Below are positions 24,512 to 31,882 of a DNA stretch of 64,000 bases, piece by piece; the stretch's first letter is position 1, and each line of letters begins with the position of its first letter. The stretch covers positions 3,286,001 to 3,350,000 of the forward strand of contig NZ_JAPENY010000001.1 in NCBI RefSeq assembly GCF_026341825.1. Reading direction: 5' to 3'. The DNA comes from Streptomyces sp. NBC_00620 (GTDB taxonomy: Bacteria; Actinomycetota; Actinomycetes; Streptomycetales; Streptomycetaceae). A program made the translations under genes and the position numbers. The notes under the pieces were generated by a model, which saw nothing but the letters and a program-made list of their open reading frames with translations, made no database searches and was not told the origin of the DNA.

Positions 24512-25054
24512 GTGGTTGAGCCCAGCACCGCCGCTGCCTCCGGTCTCGTGAAGGTCGTGAGCGGCGTGGTGGCGAAGAAGCTGACCTCGAACACGGGCAC
24601 CCGGCTCGGCGGCCGCGACGAGCGCCGGCAGGTGTACGCCCGTTTCCAGGCGGCGACCATGGAGGCCGTCTCGTACGCCGCGTTGCTGCGCGTGGAGGCC
24701 AAGCACTCGTGGCCGCTGATGGGCGCGCGCCGGATGCGCGAGCTCGCGCTGATGACGCATGAGCGCCGCGCCGAACTGTTCGCCGCCTACTTCGAGTTGC
24801 GGCTGGTGGCGAATCCTGTGCCGCTCAGCGCGGGCGAGGATGCGATGACGGCGGCCGCGGAGCTCCTCGAGGGCTTGCCCAGCCGGAAGCGGAAGGACTT
24901 CGACGCTGCCGCGGAGCGGGCGGTGGAGGCGCAGCGGGTGTTCACCGACGTGTGCCAGTACGACCTTTGGTACCTGCCGCAGCCGTGGCAGGTACACCGG
25001 CGGGTGGCCCGCTGGTGGAAGGGCCGCAAGGAACACAGGCGCAGCCAGGCATGA
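24512..25054 (+). CDS. Helical cytoplasmic protein of the plus-strand cassette
   Basis: This 180-residue protein starts at GTG 24512, six bases after the previous stop. It is basic and almost wholly helical (RDERRQVYARFQAATMEAVS, MGARRMRELALMTHERRAEL, AAERAVEAQRVFTDVCQYDL) and ends with a very basic RWWKGRKEHRRSQA tail. No signal peptide or metal motif is visible. It ends two bases before a strong terminator. I do not recognise a family. Co-expression with a small membrane protein suggests a membrane-linked pair. Confidence 0.65.
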   Translation: MVEPSTAAASGLVKVVSGVVAKKLTSNTGTRLGGRDERRQVYARFQAATMEAVSYAALLRVEAKHSWPLMGARRMRELALMTHERRAELFAAYFELRLVANPVPLSAGEDAMTAAAELLEGLPSRKRKDFDAAAERAVEAQRVFTDVCQYDLWYLPQPWQVHRRVARWWKGRKEHRRSQA

Positions 25055-25055
25055 G

Positions 25056-25090
25056 AGGCCCCGCCGCCCGGATGCTGGGCGGCGGGGCCT
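25056..25090 (+). terminator. Terminator of the plus-strand cassette
   Basis: A 14-bp perfect stem, AGGCCCCGCCGCCC with GGGCGGCGGGGCCT, has a 7-base loop and starts one base after the stop of the 180-residue gene. It also faces the end of the minus-strand gene at 25101, so it can work in both directions. Confidence 0.85.
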
Positions 25091-25100
25091 TCGCGATGCG

Positions 25101-25325
25101 TCAGCGAGTGCCGGCGTCGTAGGTGCGTCGGCTGGCGTTGTGGACTCGTCGGCCGATGCGCAGCCGGAGCTTGTGTCCGCGGCAGCGGGGGCATGTCCGT
25201 GGCTTCCCGAACCGCAGGATGCCGCCGGTCCCGCGGCACCTGCGGCAGGGGCCGAACGGCTTCACGGCGCATAGCACTGCGTAACAGCCGAGGGCGGCGA
25301 TGAGGGCGGCGCTAGCGGTCAGCAT
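25101..25325 (-). CDS. Small membrane-anchored zinc-ribbon protein next to the translocase
   Basis: This 74-residue protein begins with one hydrophobic helix (ASAALIAALGCYAVLCAV). Two CxxC knuckles follow (CRRCRG and CPRCRG), as in DnaJ-type cysteine repeats, and then a basic tail. Similar small proteins accompany FtsK/TraB genes in Streptomyces integrative elements. It is transcribed in the same direction as the translocase, just after the repeat cluster at 25378-25465. Confidence 0.7.
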   Translation of the reverse strand: MLTASAALIAALGCYAVLCAVKPFGPCRRCRGTGGILRFGKPRTCPRCRGHKLRLRIGRRVHNASRRTYDAGTR

Positions 25326-25377
25326 GGGGGTCCTCTTACTGTCTGGGCTGCCTGTTTCCCGTTTCCCGGGCCGCTGC

Positions 25378-25465
25378 TGCTAGGCGCTAGGTAACAGGTC
25401 AGGGGCGTGTTGTGGTGCTAGCAGAGGTGCTAGGCCTAGCACCATGGGGTGCTAGGCCTAGTGGC
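25378..25465. repeat. Cluster of GCTAGG repeats with an 18-bp palindrome, candidate clt or operator
   Basis: Four copies of GCTAGG (three as TGCTAGGC, at 25378, 25428 and 25450, and one as CGCTAGGT at 25385) plus a GCTAGC copy (25416) lie within about 90 bp. GGTGCTAGGCCTAGCACC at 25426-25443 is a perfect palindrome, and 25448-25465 repeats it imperfectly. The cluster begins about ten bases past the stop of the FtsK/TraB-like gene. Streptomyces plasmid TraB proteins bind short repeats (clt) at this very place. A repressor operator for the small gene at 25325 is the alternative. Confidence 0.65.
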
Positions 25466-25475
25466 CGTCCGTGGG

Positions 25476-27551
25476 CTATGCGGCGATCCGGTCGGCGTCA
25501 CGCCGGGTGAGCGCGGCGGCGACGTCGGCGCGCTTGATGCCGCGCTTGGTGGTGCCCCTGCCGTCGTCGTCGGTGGCCCACACGTCGGCCGTGGTGACCC
25601 CCCACGGTTTCAGCGCCGGGGCGACGCGGGCGGTCGTCCACTCGCCGTAGACGTCCGGCCAGGACTCGGCGAGGCGGGCGGCGATCCGCTCGCACCACAG
25701 CTGCTCCTCGTCCGGCCGGAACGTCTTCAGCATGTCGCCGAGGACGTCCATGCCGCGGCTCTCGCTGGGGCCTTCGCCGATCGCGTGCCCGGTGATGTTG
25801 CCGTAGGCCTCGCGGAGCTGGCGGGCGCGTGCCACGACCAGCTCGGCCGCCGGGCCATCCACGAACGCGGACGCGGCGATGAGCGGGTCGTCGCCCTCGC
25901 CGGACATCCAGCAGATGCCGCGGTCGGAGCGGCTGAACATGGTGGCGCGGATGCCGGACTTGTAGGCGCCGGTGCCAAGCACCATGTCGTTCGCGGTGTG
26001 GCTCATGACCTTCAGACAGAACCTCAGGATGGCGTTCGCGCTGATGCCGGGCGGCAGGCTCTTGGCGTCGGGGCGCTGGGTGGCGAAGATGCCGATGATG
26101 CCGAGGGCCGGGCCGCGCTTGGCGATGTCGGTGCAGATGGACTCCAGCTCGGCGCCGTACTTCTCGTGCTCGAAGGGGACCTGGCACTCGTCGAAGCCCA
26201 CGACGATCGGGTGGAGTCCGAGGCTCTTGTCGCTGGCGAGGGCGGGGGTGACCTTCGACTCGGGGCAGCGGGACTTGGGCAGGCTGCGGATCACCTTCGC
26301 CCGCCGCCGCAGCTCCTCCTTCAGCTCCCGCATGGCGTGCAGGACGTATAGGAGGTCTTCGTCTTCCTCACCGGACCGGTAGCGGTGGCAGACGGGCTCG
26401 AGGGGGCCGAGGTCGCCGGTGCCCTTGAAGTCGAAGCCGAGGACCGATGCGCGGGGGTCGAGGGCGGCGATGAGCAGCAGGAGCCGCAGGAGGAACGTCT
26501 TGCCCATGCGGGGGACGGAGCCGATGACGACGGAGACGAACATGAGGCAGACTGCGATGTCCCGCATCCGCTGGTCGTTGCCGAAGACGACGGGCTTGAA
26601 CAGGTCGACCTCGCCCTCCTTCAGCAGCGGCCACGGCGGCTTGGTGGTCTCGTTCATGGGCTTGTCGCCCACCCACAGGATCAGGCGGCCTTCGTGCTCG
26701 TCGGGGTCGCCGGAGGGCCACACGCAGCCCAGCTTGCGGCGCAGGCCGGAGGCGAGGGCCTGGCGCTCCTCCATCACGTCCTCGGGGACGACGCCGTAGG
26801 GCAGGTCGAGGTCGGCGCGGTAGCCGGGGCCGTCGCGGGTGATCTCGCTGGTGAAGCGCATGCCGTTCATGTCGCCGCCCTTCTTCACCGCGGCCGAGAT
26901 CTTCGGGTTGCCGATCGAGTCGAGGGCGCGCAGCACGATCAGGCCGGTGAGCTTCTGGAGTTCGGTGCGCATCACGGCCGGGCCGATGACGGGGGCGTCG
27001 GGCTGCTGGCCGAAGTAGCCGAGGGTGAGGATGCCGCCGGCGGCGAAGAAGTACAGGAGCTCGGGGGCCATGACGTACAGCCACAGGGCGAAGCCGAGGC
27101 CGAACACCGCGGCGATGACGGTGACGAAGCCGCGCAGGCGGACGCGGCCGGCCCGCAGGCGGGCGAGGCGCATGTACTCCTCGGCGTCCTCCTGGCGGAC
27201 GGCGTGGTCGCGGAGCGGGGCGGCTTCGCGGTCCCACACCCACCGGTTCGTCGAGGCGGTGACGCGGGCGGCGCCGCGCGGGGCCATGAGGGTGAGCTGC
27301 ATGCCGTACCAGGGCGTGCGGAGTCCGTGGTAGGCGGTGGCGTATCCGGCGTGGCCCGCGGCGCGTTCGACGGTGGCGGCCAGGTCGCGGCGGGACCGCA
27401 GCCAGGGGGCGATGACCGGGCGGCGCTTCTCCGTGGTGACGCCAGGCTCGGGGAGCTTGGGATTGTCCACCGGTTCGGGAGCAGGGGCGGGCGCGGGGGG
27501 CGCCTGGGCCTCGGCGGTCTCAGTCTGGGGTGGGGCGAGCGTGTCCGTCAT
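25476..27551 (-). CDS. FtsK/SpoIIIE-family DNA translocase, TraB/TraSA-like
   Basis: This is a 691-residue protein. It has a Pro/Ala-rich N-terminus and two membrane helices at about 141-180 (FVTVIAAVFGLGFALWLYVM). The motor domain follows, with Walker A GSVPRMGKT (344-352), GFDFKGTGD, and Walker B IVVGFDE (449-455). The C-terminal 100 residues resemble a winged-helix DNA reader (KRGIKRADVAAAL). This layout is that of the single-protein conjugation motors (TraB, TraSA) of Streptomyces plasmids and AICEs, which move double-stranded DNA between mycelia. Its presence amid intact siphophage genes is unusual. Confidence 0.88.
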   Translation of the reverse strand: MTDTLAPPQTETAEAQAPPAPAPAPEPVDNPKLPEPGVTTEKRRPVIAPWLRSRRDLAATVERAAGHAGYATAYHGLRTPWYGMQLTLMAPRGAARVTASTNRWVWDREAAPLRDHAVRQEDAEEYMRLARLRAGRVRLRGFVTVIAAVFGLGFALWLYVMAPELLYFFAAGGILTLGYFGQQPDAPVIGPAVMRTELQKLTGLIVLRALDSIGNPKISAAVKKGGDMNGMRFTSEITRDGPGYRADLDLPYGVVPEDVMEERQALASGLRRKLGCVWPSGDPDEHEGRLILWVGDKPMNETTKPPWPLLKEGEVDLFKPVVFGNDQRMRDIAVCLMFVSVVIGSVPRMGKTFLLRLLLLIAALDPRASVLGFDFKGTGDLGPLEPVCHRYRSGEEDEDLLYVLHAMRELKEELRRRAKVIRSLPKSRCPESKVTPALASDKSLGLHPIVVGFDECQVPFEHEKYGAELESICTDIAKRGPALGIIGIFATQRPDAKSLPPGISANAILRFCLKVMSHTANDMVLGTGAYKSGIRATMFSRSDRGICWMSGEGDDPLIAASAFVDGPAAELVVARARQLREAYGNITGHAIGEGPSESRGMDVLGDMLKTFRPDEEQLWCERIAARLAESWPDVYGEWTTARVAPALKPWGVTTADVWATDDDGRGTTKRGIKRADVAAALTRRDADRIAA

Positions 27552-27590
27552 GCTGTGGGTCTCCGGTCGTTCTGTTGGGCGGTCCGGGGC

Positions 27591-27631
27591 CCGGGGACGG
27601 CCGTTGACTTGGCGGTTGAGGCCGTCCCCGG
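27591..27631. terminator. Hairpin upstream of the translocase gene
   Basis: A 12-bp perfect stem, CCGGGGACGGCC with GGCCGTCCCCGG, has a 17-base loop and lies between the 55-residue gene and the translocase start. It may reduce read-through into the translocase. Confidence 0.65.
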
Positions 27632-27638
27632 GGTGTAG

Positions 27639-27806
27639 CTACTTGCTGCCGGTGGCCCGGCGTCGGGCCCTGTCCTTGATCCGCTTGATGCGTCGGTCGA
27701 TGTCCGGCTGGTCGGTGATGCCGGCGATGGCGCGCTTGATGCCGTGCGCCTCGATGGCGACGATGCGGGCCTTCTCCCAGGCGGTGAGCTTCGGTTCCTT
27801 GGCCAC
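27639..27806 (-). CDS. Small basic protein upstream of the translocase
   Basis: This 55-residue, very basic helical protein starts at GTG 27806 behind an AGGAGACCTGACC region. It contains PKLTAWEKARIVAIEAHGIK and ends in an Arg/Lys-rich run (KRIKDRARRRATGSK). Small AWEKA-type proteins are common beside tra genes in actinomycete integrative elements. The function is unknown; nucleic-acid binding is plausible. Confidence 0.65.
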   Translation of the reverse strand: MAKEPKLTAWEKARIVAIEAHGIKRAIAGITDQPDIDRRIKRIKDRARRRATGSK

Positions 27807-27817
27807 GGTCAGGTCTC

Positions 27818-27976
27818 CTAGCTGGGGTCGGCGGGCTGCGTCGAGACCGTCATGGAGAAGGTGACGGTGTAGTCGCCGTCGGGCTCGGTCTCGACGGTGC
27901 TTGCGACGGTAGGGACGTGGTCGTCGGGGTGGTCGAACTCGTCGGAGACGGTGCCGTTGCCGTAGCGGTAGCGCAT
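27818..27976 (-). CDS. Small acidic hypothetical protein
   Basis: This 52-residue protein begins MRYRYGNGTVSDEFDHPDDH, with AAAGGA eleven bases upstream. The composition suggests a small beta domain (DYTVTFSMTVSTQ). It lies in the transfer-module gene string. No family is recognised. Confidence 0.6.
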   Translation of the reverse strand: MRYRYGNGTVSDEFDHPDDHVPTVASTVETEPDGDYTVTFSMTVSTQPADPS

Positions 27977-28078
27977 GGTCGGGTCCTTTCGGATCGGGCC
28001 TGCCGGGCTGGCCGGCCCCACCGCGCCCCCGCAACCTCGGCCGTGACGACCGTGGTTGACGGAGGGCGGAAGGGCAGG

Positions 28079-28396
28079 TCAGCCCTTGCGGGAGGTGCGC
28101 CACATGTCGCGCAGGACGAGCAGGCAGATCACGAGGGCGACCACGGCGATGGCGAGCACGACGAGCGCGATCGACAGACCGATCAGGACGGCCACGACCA
28201 CGAAGCCGACGACGACCAGGGCGACGAGCGCGAGGCATCCGCCGGCCAGGTACGCACCCCACGGCCGGGCGACGATCGGCTGCAACGGCGCCTGAGCAAC
28301 CGGGGCCGGGGCCGGCGCGTACTGGACGGGCGCGGCGTACATGGGGTTGCCCGCGAGGTCGTAGCCGATCTGCTGCCGCTGTACGGGCTCGGTCAC
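28079..28396 (-). CDS. Spd-like small membrane protein
   Basis: This 105-residue protein has a Pro/Ala/Gln-rich N-terminus (MYAAPVQYAPAPAPVAQAPL) and two long hydrophobic helices (about 51-70 and 72-95). A short basic end follows (RDMWRTSRKG). Small multi-helix proteins of this kind, coded upstream of tra, are the spread (Spd) proteins of Streptomyces plasmids. The start is GTG at 28396, overlapping the upstream stop as GTGA. Spd function is inferred from layout and neighbours. Confidence 0.65.
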   Translation of the reverse strand: MTEPVQRQQIGYDLAGNPMYAAPVQYAPAPAPVAQAPLQPIVARPWGAYLAGGCLALVALVVVGFVVVAVLIGLSIALVVLAIAVVALVICLLVLRDMWRTSRKG

Positions 28397-28566
28397 GGCG
28401 ACCACGCCCGTACCCGGCGGGTGATCCGCGGCCACAGCCAGATACCGGCGGCGAACACGAGGACCGGGGGCTGCGAGACGAGCGCGGCGACCACGGCCAG
28501 GACGAGGGCCAGCAGCGCCGGGTAGGCGATGAGAAGCCCGAGGACGGCTCCGAAGATCAGACGCAT
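28393..28566 (-). CDS. Very small membrane protein, Spd-like
   Basis: This 57-residue protein is nearly all membrane helix: MRLIFGAVLGLLIAYPALLA, then LVSQPPVLVFAAGIWLWP. A basic end follows (RITRRVRAWSP). It is coupled on both sides by start/stop overlaps with the DUF2637-like gene and the 105-residue gene. A spread-type role is inferred from the operon. Confidence 0.65.
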   Translation of the reverse strand: MRLIFGAVLGLLIAYPALLALVLAVVAALVSQPPVLVFAAGIWLWPRITRRVRAWSP

Positions 28567-29912
28567 CAGGGTGAGTCCTTCTGGTCGAGGAGTGCGCGCA
28601 TCCGCTGCGCGCGGGACTGGCCGATGCGCAACTGCTTCTGCAGGATGCGCAGTCCGGCGGGGCGGCCATGGCGGGTGCGGTGGTCGTCGTCGACACGGCG
28701 CGCGTCGGGGAGCAGCGCGCGGTCGGCCGCGGCGTCGGGCTCGTCCGCATCCGCATCCGGGTCGGGTGCATCCGCCTCGTCCTCGCACGGCTCGCCGGTG
28801 TCGACTTGATCCCACAGGGCGTGGACCCCGAACAGGGTCTGAGCTGCGGCGGATGCGCTGCTGAGTGCGGGCGGTTGCGCGGGTGCGCTGAGGCGGAGGG
28901 CGACGCGGACCTGGGTGTCGGAGACGACGACGCCGTGGTCGGCCAGGAGGGCGCGCACCTCGTCGGGGCCGGCGCCCGGGTGCGCACCCGCGACGGCGAC
29001 GACGGCGTCGACGGGCTGCATCTCACGCAGCTCCCGATAGGCGACGACGGGGGCCGGGCGCGGGGGTGTGGCGGGCTCGCGCATCTCCCAGGGGGAGGGC
29101 AGGTCGAGGGTGGCGAGTGCGCGCGAGTGCAGGCGGGCGGACAGCAGTTGCAGCAGCTGGCGGCGCTGGGCGGGGTGGGCGCCGACCTGGGCGCGGTCGA
29201 TGGCGTGGGAGAGGCGGCGGGCGCGTCGGGTGTAGCCGCGGCCGCCGGGTGTGAGGTCGGCGAGGCGGGCGGCGTGTTCGACGGCGCGGGTGGTCCAGCG
29301 GTCGCGGGTGATCTGTTCCGCGGTACGGTCCCGGGTCGCGAGGCCGAGGCGGGACAGGAGGCGTTCGCGGAGCTCGCGGGCGATGACGGCGGGCAGGGAC
29401 GCGGACAGGGCGCCGGGCTTGGCGTGCCAGAGCTCGAGGCCCATGGCGAGGTGCCACATGACGGCGGCGAGCACGGGTCCGATGAACGCCCGGACTGTGC
29501 CGCCGATCATCCCGGACTCGGCGTAGGCGGGGATGATTTGTACGAGGGTGATGACCCAGACGAGGACCCCGGCCGCGCCAGGTGTGCCGCGCTCGCGGAG
29601 GCTTTGGCGGGCCATCAGGCCGCAGGCGACGAGGGCGACTTCGGCGGCGGCGAACATGGCGGCGCGTTCGGTGGGGTCGCTCATGTCGAGGTGGTCGGCG
29701 GCGAACCGCCAGGAGGTGTCCCCTGAGTAGGCGGTGCATCCGGCGGCGGCGATGGCTGCGGCTGTGATGGCGAGCGGCGGCCGGGTGGTGCCGCGTACGG
29801 CGAGTGCGAGGGCCCACAGGGCGCCCGCCGCGATGACGAGCACGGCCATGGCTGCGATGGCGGCCGGCCAGGGGTTGGCGACCGACCACTGGGTGAGCTG
29901 GTCAGCGTTCAC
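28566..29912 (-). CDS. DUF2637/SpdB-like membrane protein
   Basis: This is a 448-residue protein. The first 180 residues hold about four or five membrane helices (PWPAAIAAMAVLVIAAGALW, LAITAAAIAAAGC, VLVWVITLVQIIPAYAESG, IGPVLAAVMWHLAMGLELWH), matching the DUF2637 pattern of SpdB proteins in Streptomyces conjugative elements. The cytoplasmic half is Arg-rich with an acidic segment (about 375-400) and a C-terminal HTH-like part (LRILQKQLRIGQSRAQRMRA), as if DNA is contacted. In plasmids SpdB works with TraB in spread between hyphal compartments. Confidence 0.78.
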   Translation of the reverse strand: MNADQLTQWSVANPWPAAIAAMAVLVIAAGALWALALAVRGTTRPPLAITAAAIAAAGCTAYSGDTSWRFAADHLDMSDPTERAAMFAAAEVALVACGLMARQSLRERGTPGAAGVLVWVITLVQIIPAYAESGMIGGTVRAFIGPVLAAVMWHLAMGLELWHAKPGALSASLPAVIARELRERLLSRLGLATRDRTAEQITRDRWTTRAVEHAARLADLTPGGRGYTRRARRLSHAIDRAQVGAHPAQRRQLLQLLSARLHSRALATLDLPSPWEMREPATPPRPAPVVAYRELREMQPVDAVVAVAGAHPGAGPDEVRALLADHGVVVSDTQVRVALRLSAPAQPPALSSASAAAQTLFGVHALWDQVDTGEPCEDEADAPDPDADADEPDAAADRALLPDARRVDDDHRTRHGRPAGLRILQKQLRIGQSRAQRMRALLDQKDSP

Positions 29913-29935
29913 GTGGGGCTCCTCCGGGAGCGGGG

Positions 29936-29977
29936 GCCGTCCCCCGCGCTGGGGGGGGGAAGGTCGCGGGGGACGGC
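29936..29977. terminator. Hairpin between the 135-residue gene and the SpdB-like gene
   Basis: A 13-bp perfect stem, GCCGTCCCCCGCG with CGCGGGGGACGGC, has a 16-base loop containing a run of nine G. It lies in the 75-bp intergenic gap and would lower transcription into the membrane-protein genes. Confidence 0.65.
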
Positions 29978-29987
29978 GGTCAGGTGG

Positions 29988-30395
29988 TCAGAGGGTGGAG
30001 AGGCACAGGGTGTAGCTGTCGACGCGGCGGACCGTCGTGGTCTCCGGCAGGTCTCCGCACGGCTCGGCACGGCGGGTGCGGTGGAGCGAGCCGACGATCC
30101 GCAGCACGCCGGGTGTTGTGCAGCTGCTCGGCGTGGTCGGCTGCCAGCTGGTGACGCACGAGCCGAGCGGCCAGGGGGATGTGGTCCCCTGCGGTGCGGT
30201 GCTGGTGGTCGTGTCCGGGGTGGGGCTGGCGGCCGGACTCGTCGGCGGTGCTGTGGTGCGCGCCGGGGCGCGCGTGTCGCTGAGCGAGGAGTCGTTGAGC
30301 AGCAGCCACGACGTGCCGGCGGCCACGGCACTGGACAGGGCGGCGATCAGCAGGCCGGCGCCGGCGACGCGGGCGGTGGTGCGCAGGCGGCTCAT
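29988..30395 (-). CDS. Secreted or membrane-anchored Cys-containing protein
   Basis: This 135-residue protein has an N-terminal helix (about 10-30, VAGAGLLIAALSSAVAAG) that acts as signal or anchor. A Thr/Pro/Ser linker follows, then an outside domain with four cysteines (GSCVTSW, SSCTTPG, EPCGDLP, TLCLSTL), probably two disulfides. It is coded in the transfer-module string with overlapping start/stop signals. A cell-surface role in mating or exclusion is possible; there is no direct evidence. Confidence 0.68.
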   Translation of the reverse strand: MSRLRTTARVAGAGLLIAALSSAVAAGTSWLLLNDSSLSDTRAPARTTAPPTSPAASPTPDTTTSTAPQGTTSPWPLGSCVTSWQPTTPSSCTTPGVLRIVGSLHRTRRAEPCGDLPETTTVRRVDSYTLCLSTL

Positions 30396-30613
30396 CAGAA
30401 GCCGTCCCTGTCCTCGTCCGGGTCGAAGTCGTCGTCGACCTCGTCGTCGGTTGCTCGGACGTTGTCGTGTTCGAGGTTCACCCAGGGCTCGGGATCGCCT
30501 GGGCGGCGCGGGTCCCACACCAGCTCGTCACCCGTGTTGGACTGGTGGATCATCGCTTGGCGCTGGATGCCGTTGTCGTCGTACGTGTGGGGGTACGGGT
30601 ACTTGCCGCTCAT
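30395..30613 (-). CDS. Small acidic protein
   Basis: This 72-residue protein begins MSGKYPYPHTYDDNGIQRQA and ends in a strongly acidic tail (DDEVDDDFDPDEDRDGF). It is coupled to both neighbours by four-base or shorter overlaps. A DNA-mimic or protein-partner role is possible from its charge, but nothing identifies it. Confidence 0.6.
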   Translation of the reverse strand: MSGKYPYPHTYDDNGIQRQAMIHQSNTGDELVWDPRRPGDPEPWVNLEHDNVRATDDEVDDDFDPDEDRDGF

Positions 30614-31053
30614 CGCTGCCCCTCCGTGTCCTCGTCCGGCTCCGGCTGGGCCTCGGTGGTGTACGGGACGGGGTGGGCGTCGTCGCGGTGGCTCTCGCGC
30701 TGGAGCGCCGCACCGTCGTAGTCCTGGTCGGCGAGGCCGTGCAGCTCGGCAACTTCCTCCGGGGTGCTCGGCTGTCTGCTGCTCTGGCCTCCGTGGCCGC
30801 CTGCGGTCTCGCGGAGCTGGGCCGCGTACGCGCTGCGGCTGATGGGTCCGTCGATCTCTGGGGCCTTGGCGCGCAGGGCGGTGCCGAGGGGCGGGCTCAT
30901 GGTGGTGACCTGGATGAGCGCGATGCGTCCCGTCGCGGTGAGGATCCTGTCGGGCCGGTGTGTCTCGAGGTGGTCGGCCATCTCCAGGAGCAGGCGGCGG
31001 ACGAGGTCCTCGGTCTGACCGGAGGACAGGCGGTAGCTGGGGCGGTCGCTCAT
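30610..31053 (-). CDS. Hypothetical protein of the transfer-module string
   Basis: This 147-residue protein starts MSDRPSYRLSSGQTEDLVRR. It has an N-terminal helical part followed by RILTATGRIALIQVTTMSPP and a disordered acidic Gln/Glu/Asp-rich end. Overlaps on both sides show it is part of one operon (27551-31358). No family is recognised. Confidence 0.6.
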   Translation of the reverse strand: MSDRPSYRLSSGQTEDLVRRLLLEMADHLETHRPDRILTATGRIALIQVTTMSPPLGTALRAKAPEIDGPISRSAYAAQLRETAGGHGGQSSRQPSTPEEVAELHGLADQDYDGAALQRESHRDDAHPVPYTTEAQPEPDEDTEGQR

Positions 31054-31358
31054 CAGATGCCCTTCGCTGCGGCGCGGAGACGGAGGGCGTACTCGCCGCG
31101 GCTGGTGCCGGTGTACGGCGGGAGCTCGGCGCGGGCTCGGAGCGTGGCGGTCTCGGCGACGACGGCCGGCAGCGTGCCGACGATCGTGGCGGCCGCCGTC
31201 TGTAGCGCGCGGTGCAGGCCGGTCTCGGTGACGGCGCGGGCGGGGTCCTGCTCGAGGACCCAGGCGGTCACGGTCAGGATCTGCGCGGCGTACGACGGCT
31301 CTCTGACGGCGGCCGGGAGGGCTGCCAGGGGTCGTGGCGCGTAGGTAAGGTCGGGCAC
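31053..31358 (-). CDS. First gene of the transfer-module operon, hypothetical
   Basis: This 101-residue protein starts at GTG 31358 with GGAG nine bases upstream. It is helical (SYAAQILTVTAWVLEQDPAR, LHRALQTAAATIVGTLPAVV). It opens the long minus-strand operon and its stop overlaps the next start by one base. The 157-bp gap to the plus-strand HTH gene must hold the operon promoter. The function is unknown. Confidence 0.6.
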   Translation of the reverse strand: MPDLTYAPRPLAALPAAVREPSYAAQILTVTAWVLEQDPARAVTETGLHRALQTAAATIVGTLPAVVAETATLRARAELPPYTGTSRGEYALRLRAAAKGI

Positions 31359-31392
31359 GGTCGTTTCTCCTGGTGGCTCAGGTGATCCGGCT

Positions 31393-31426
31393 GGCCCCGG
31401 CAGGAGCAGCAACTCCTGCCGGGGCC
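31393..31426. terminator. Hairpin in the divergent gap at 31.4 kb
   Basis: A 13-bp perfect stem, GGCCCCGGCAGGA with TCCTGCCGGGGCC, has an 8-base loop. It sits just upstream of the minus-strand operon start and could stop antisense read-through from the plus-strand island or act as a leader hairpin. Confidence 0.65.
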
Positions 31427-31515
31427 GTCTTGCATCAGCAGTGCGGACTGCTTGCTCCCGACTGTAGGGGTCCCCTACGCTCAGGGCAAGCGGCCCACCG
31501 GATGAAAGGGCCGGG

Positions 31516-31815
31516 ATGGGCGAAGAGGAGGTGCGCCGCGTGTCGGACGCTCTTGATGCGGTCGAGGAGATCGCGGACCGGGAGCAGCGGGTCAGGGCTC
31601 AGAGTCAGATCATGGCCGAGCAGATCAGGCGCAACAGGGAGTGGTCGCAGGAGCGCAGTGCGCTGATCCGTGAGCTGTGGGACGGCGGGAACGGGCTGTC
31701 CTACCGGCAGATCGCTGACCGGCTGAGCATCAAGCTGTCGACGGTGCAGGACGTGTTCCGCGGCTACACGGGTTCAGGGACGGTGCGGCCGAAGAAGGGC
31801 GAGGCCGAGGAGTAG
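31516..31815 (+). CDS. Helix-turn-helix DNA-binding protein
   Basis: This 99-residue protein has an acidic N-terminal helix (VRRVSDALDAVEEIADREQR) and a C-terminal HTH (LSYRQIADRLSIKLSTVQDV), with SIKLSTVQDVFRG as recognition helix. It is transcribed divergently from the transfer-module operon and is a natural regulator of it, as short HTH regulators are in Streptomyces plasmids. The ATG at 31516 is used; a GTG at 31540 is possible. A hairpin follows the stop. Confidence 0.72.
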   Translation: MGEEEVRRVSDALDAVEEIADREQRVRAQSQIMAEQIRRNREWSQERSALIRELWDGGNGLSYRQIADRLSIKLSTVQDVFRGYTGSGTVRPKKGEAEE

Positions 31816-31827
31816 CTAGACGTACGG

Positions 31828-31860
31828 GAGCCCTCGCCTCGCGGGTCGAGGTGGGGGCTC
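31828..31860 (+). terminator. Terminator after the HTH gene
   Basis: A 14-bp stem with two G-U pairs (GAGCCCTCGCCTCG with CGAGGTGGGGGCTC) and a 5-base loop lies 13 bases past the stop at 31815. Confidence 0.65.
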
Positions 31861-31882
31861 ACTGCTGTCCGACCTAAGCTCC

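Noticed and set aside
25378..25465. CRISPR-like reading of the repeat cluster
   Set aside because: The repeats are only 6-8 bases, irregularly spaced and partly palindromic; there are no spacers or cas genes.
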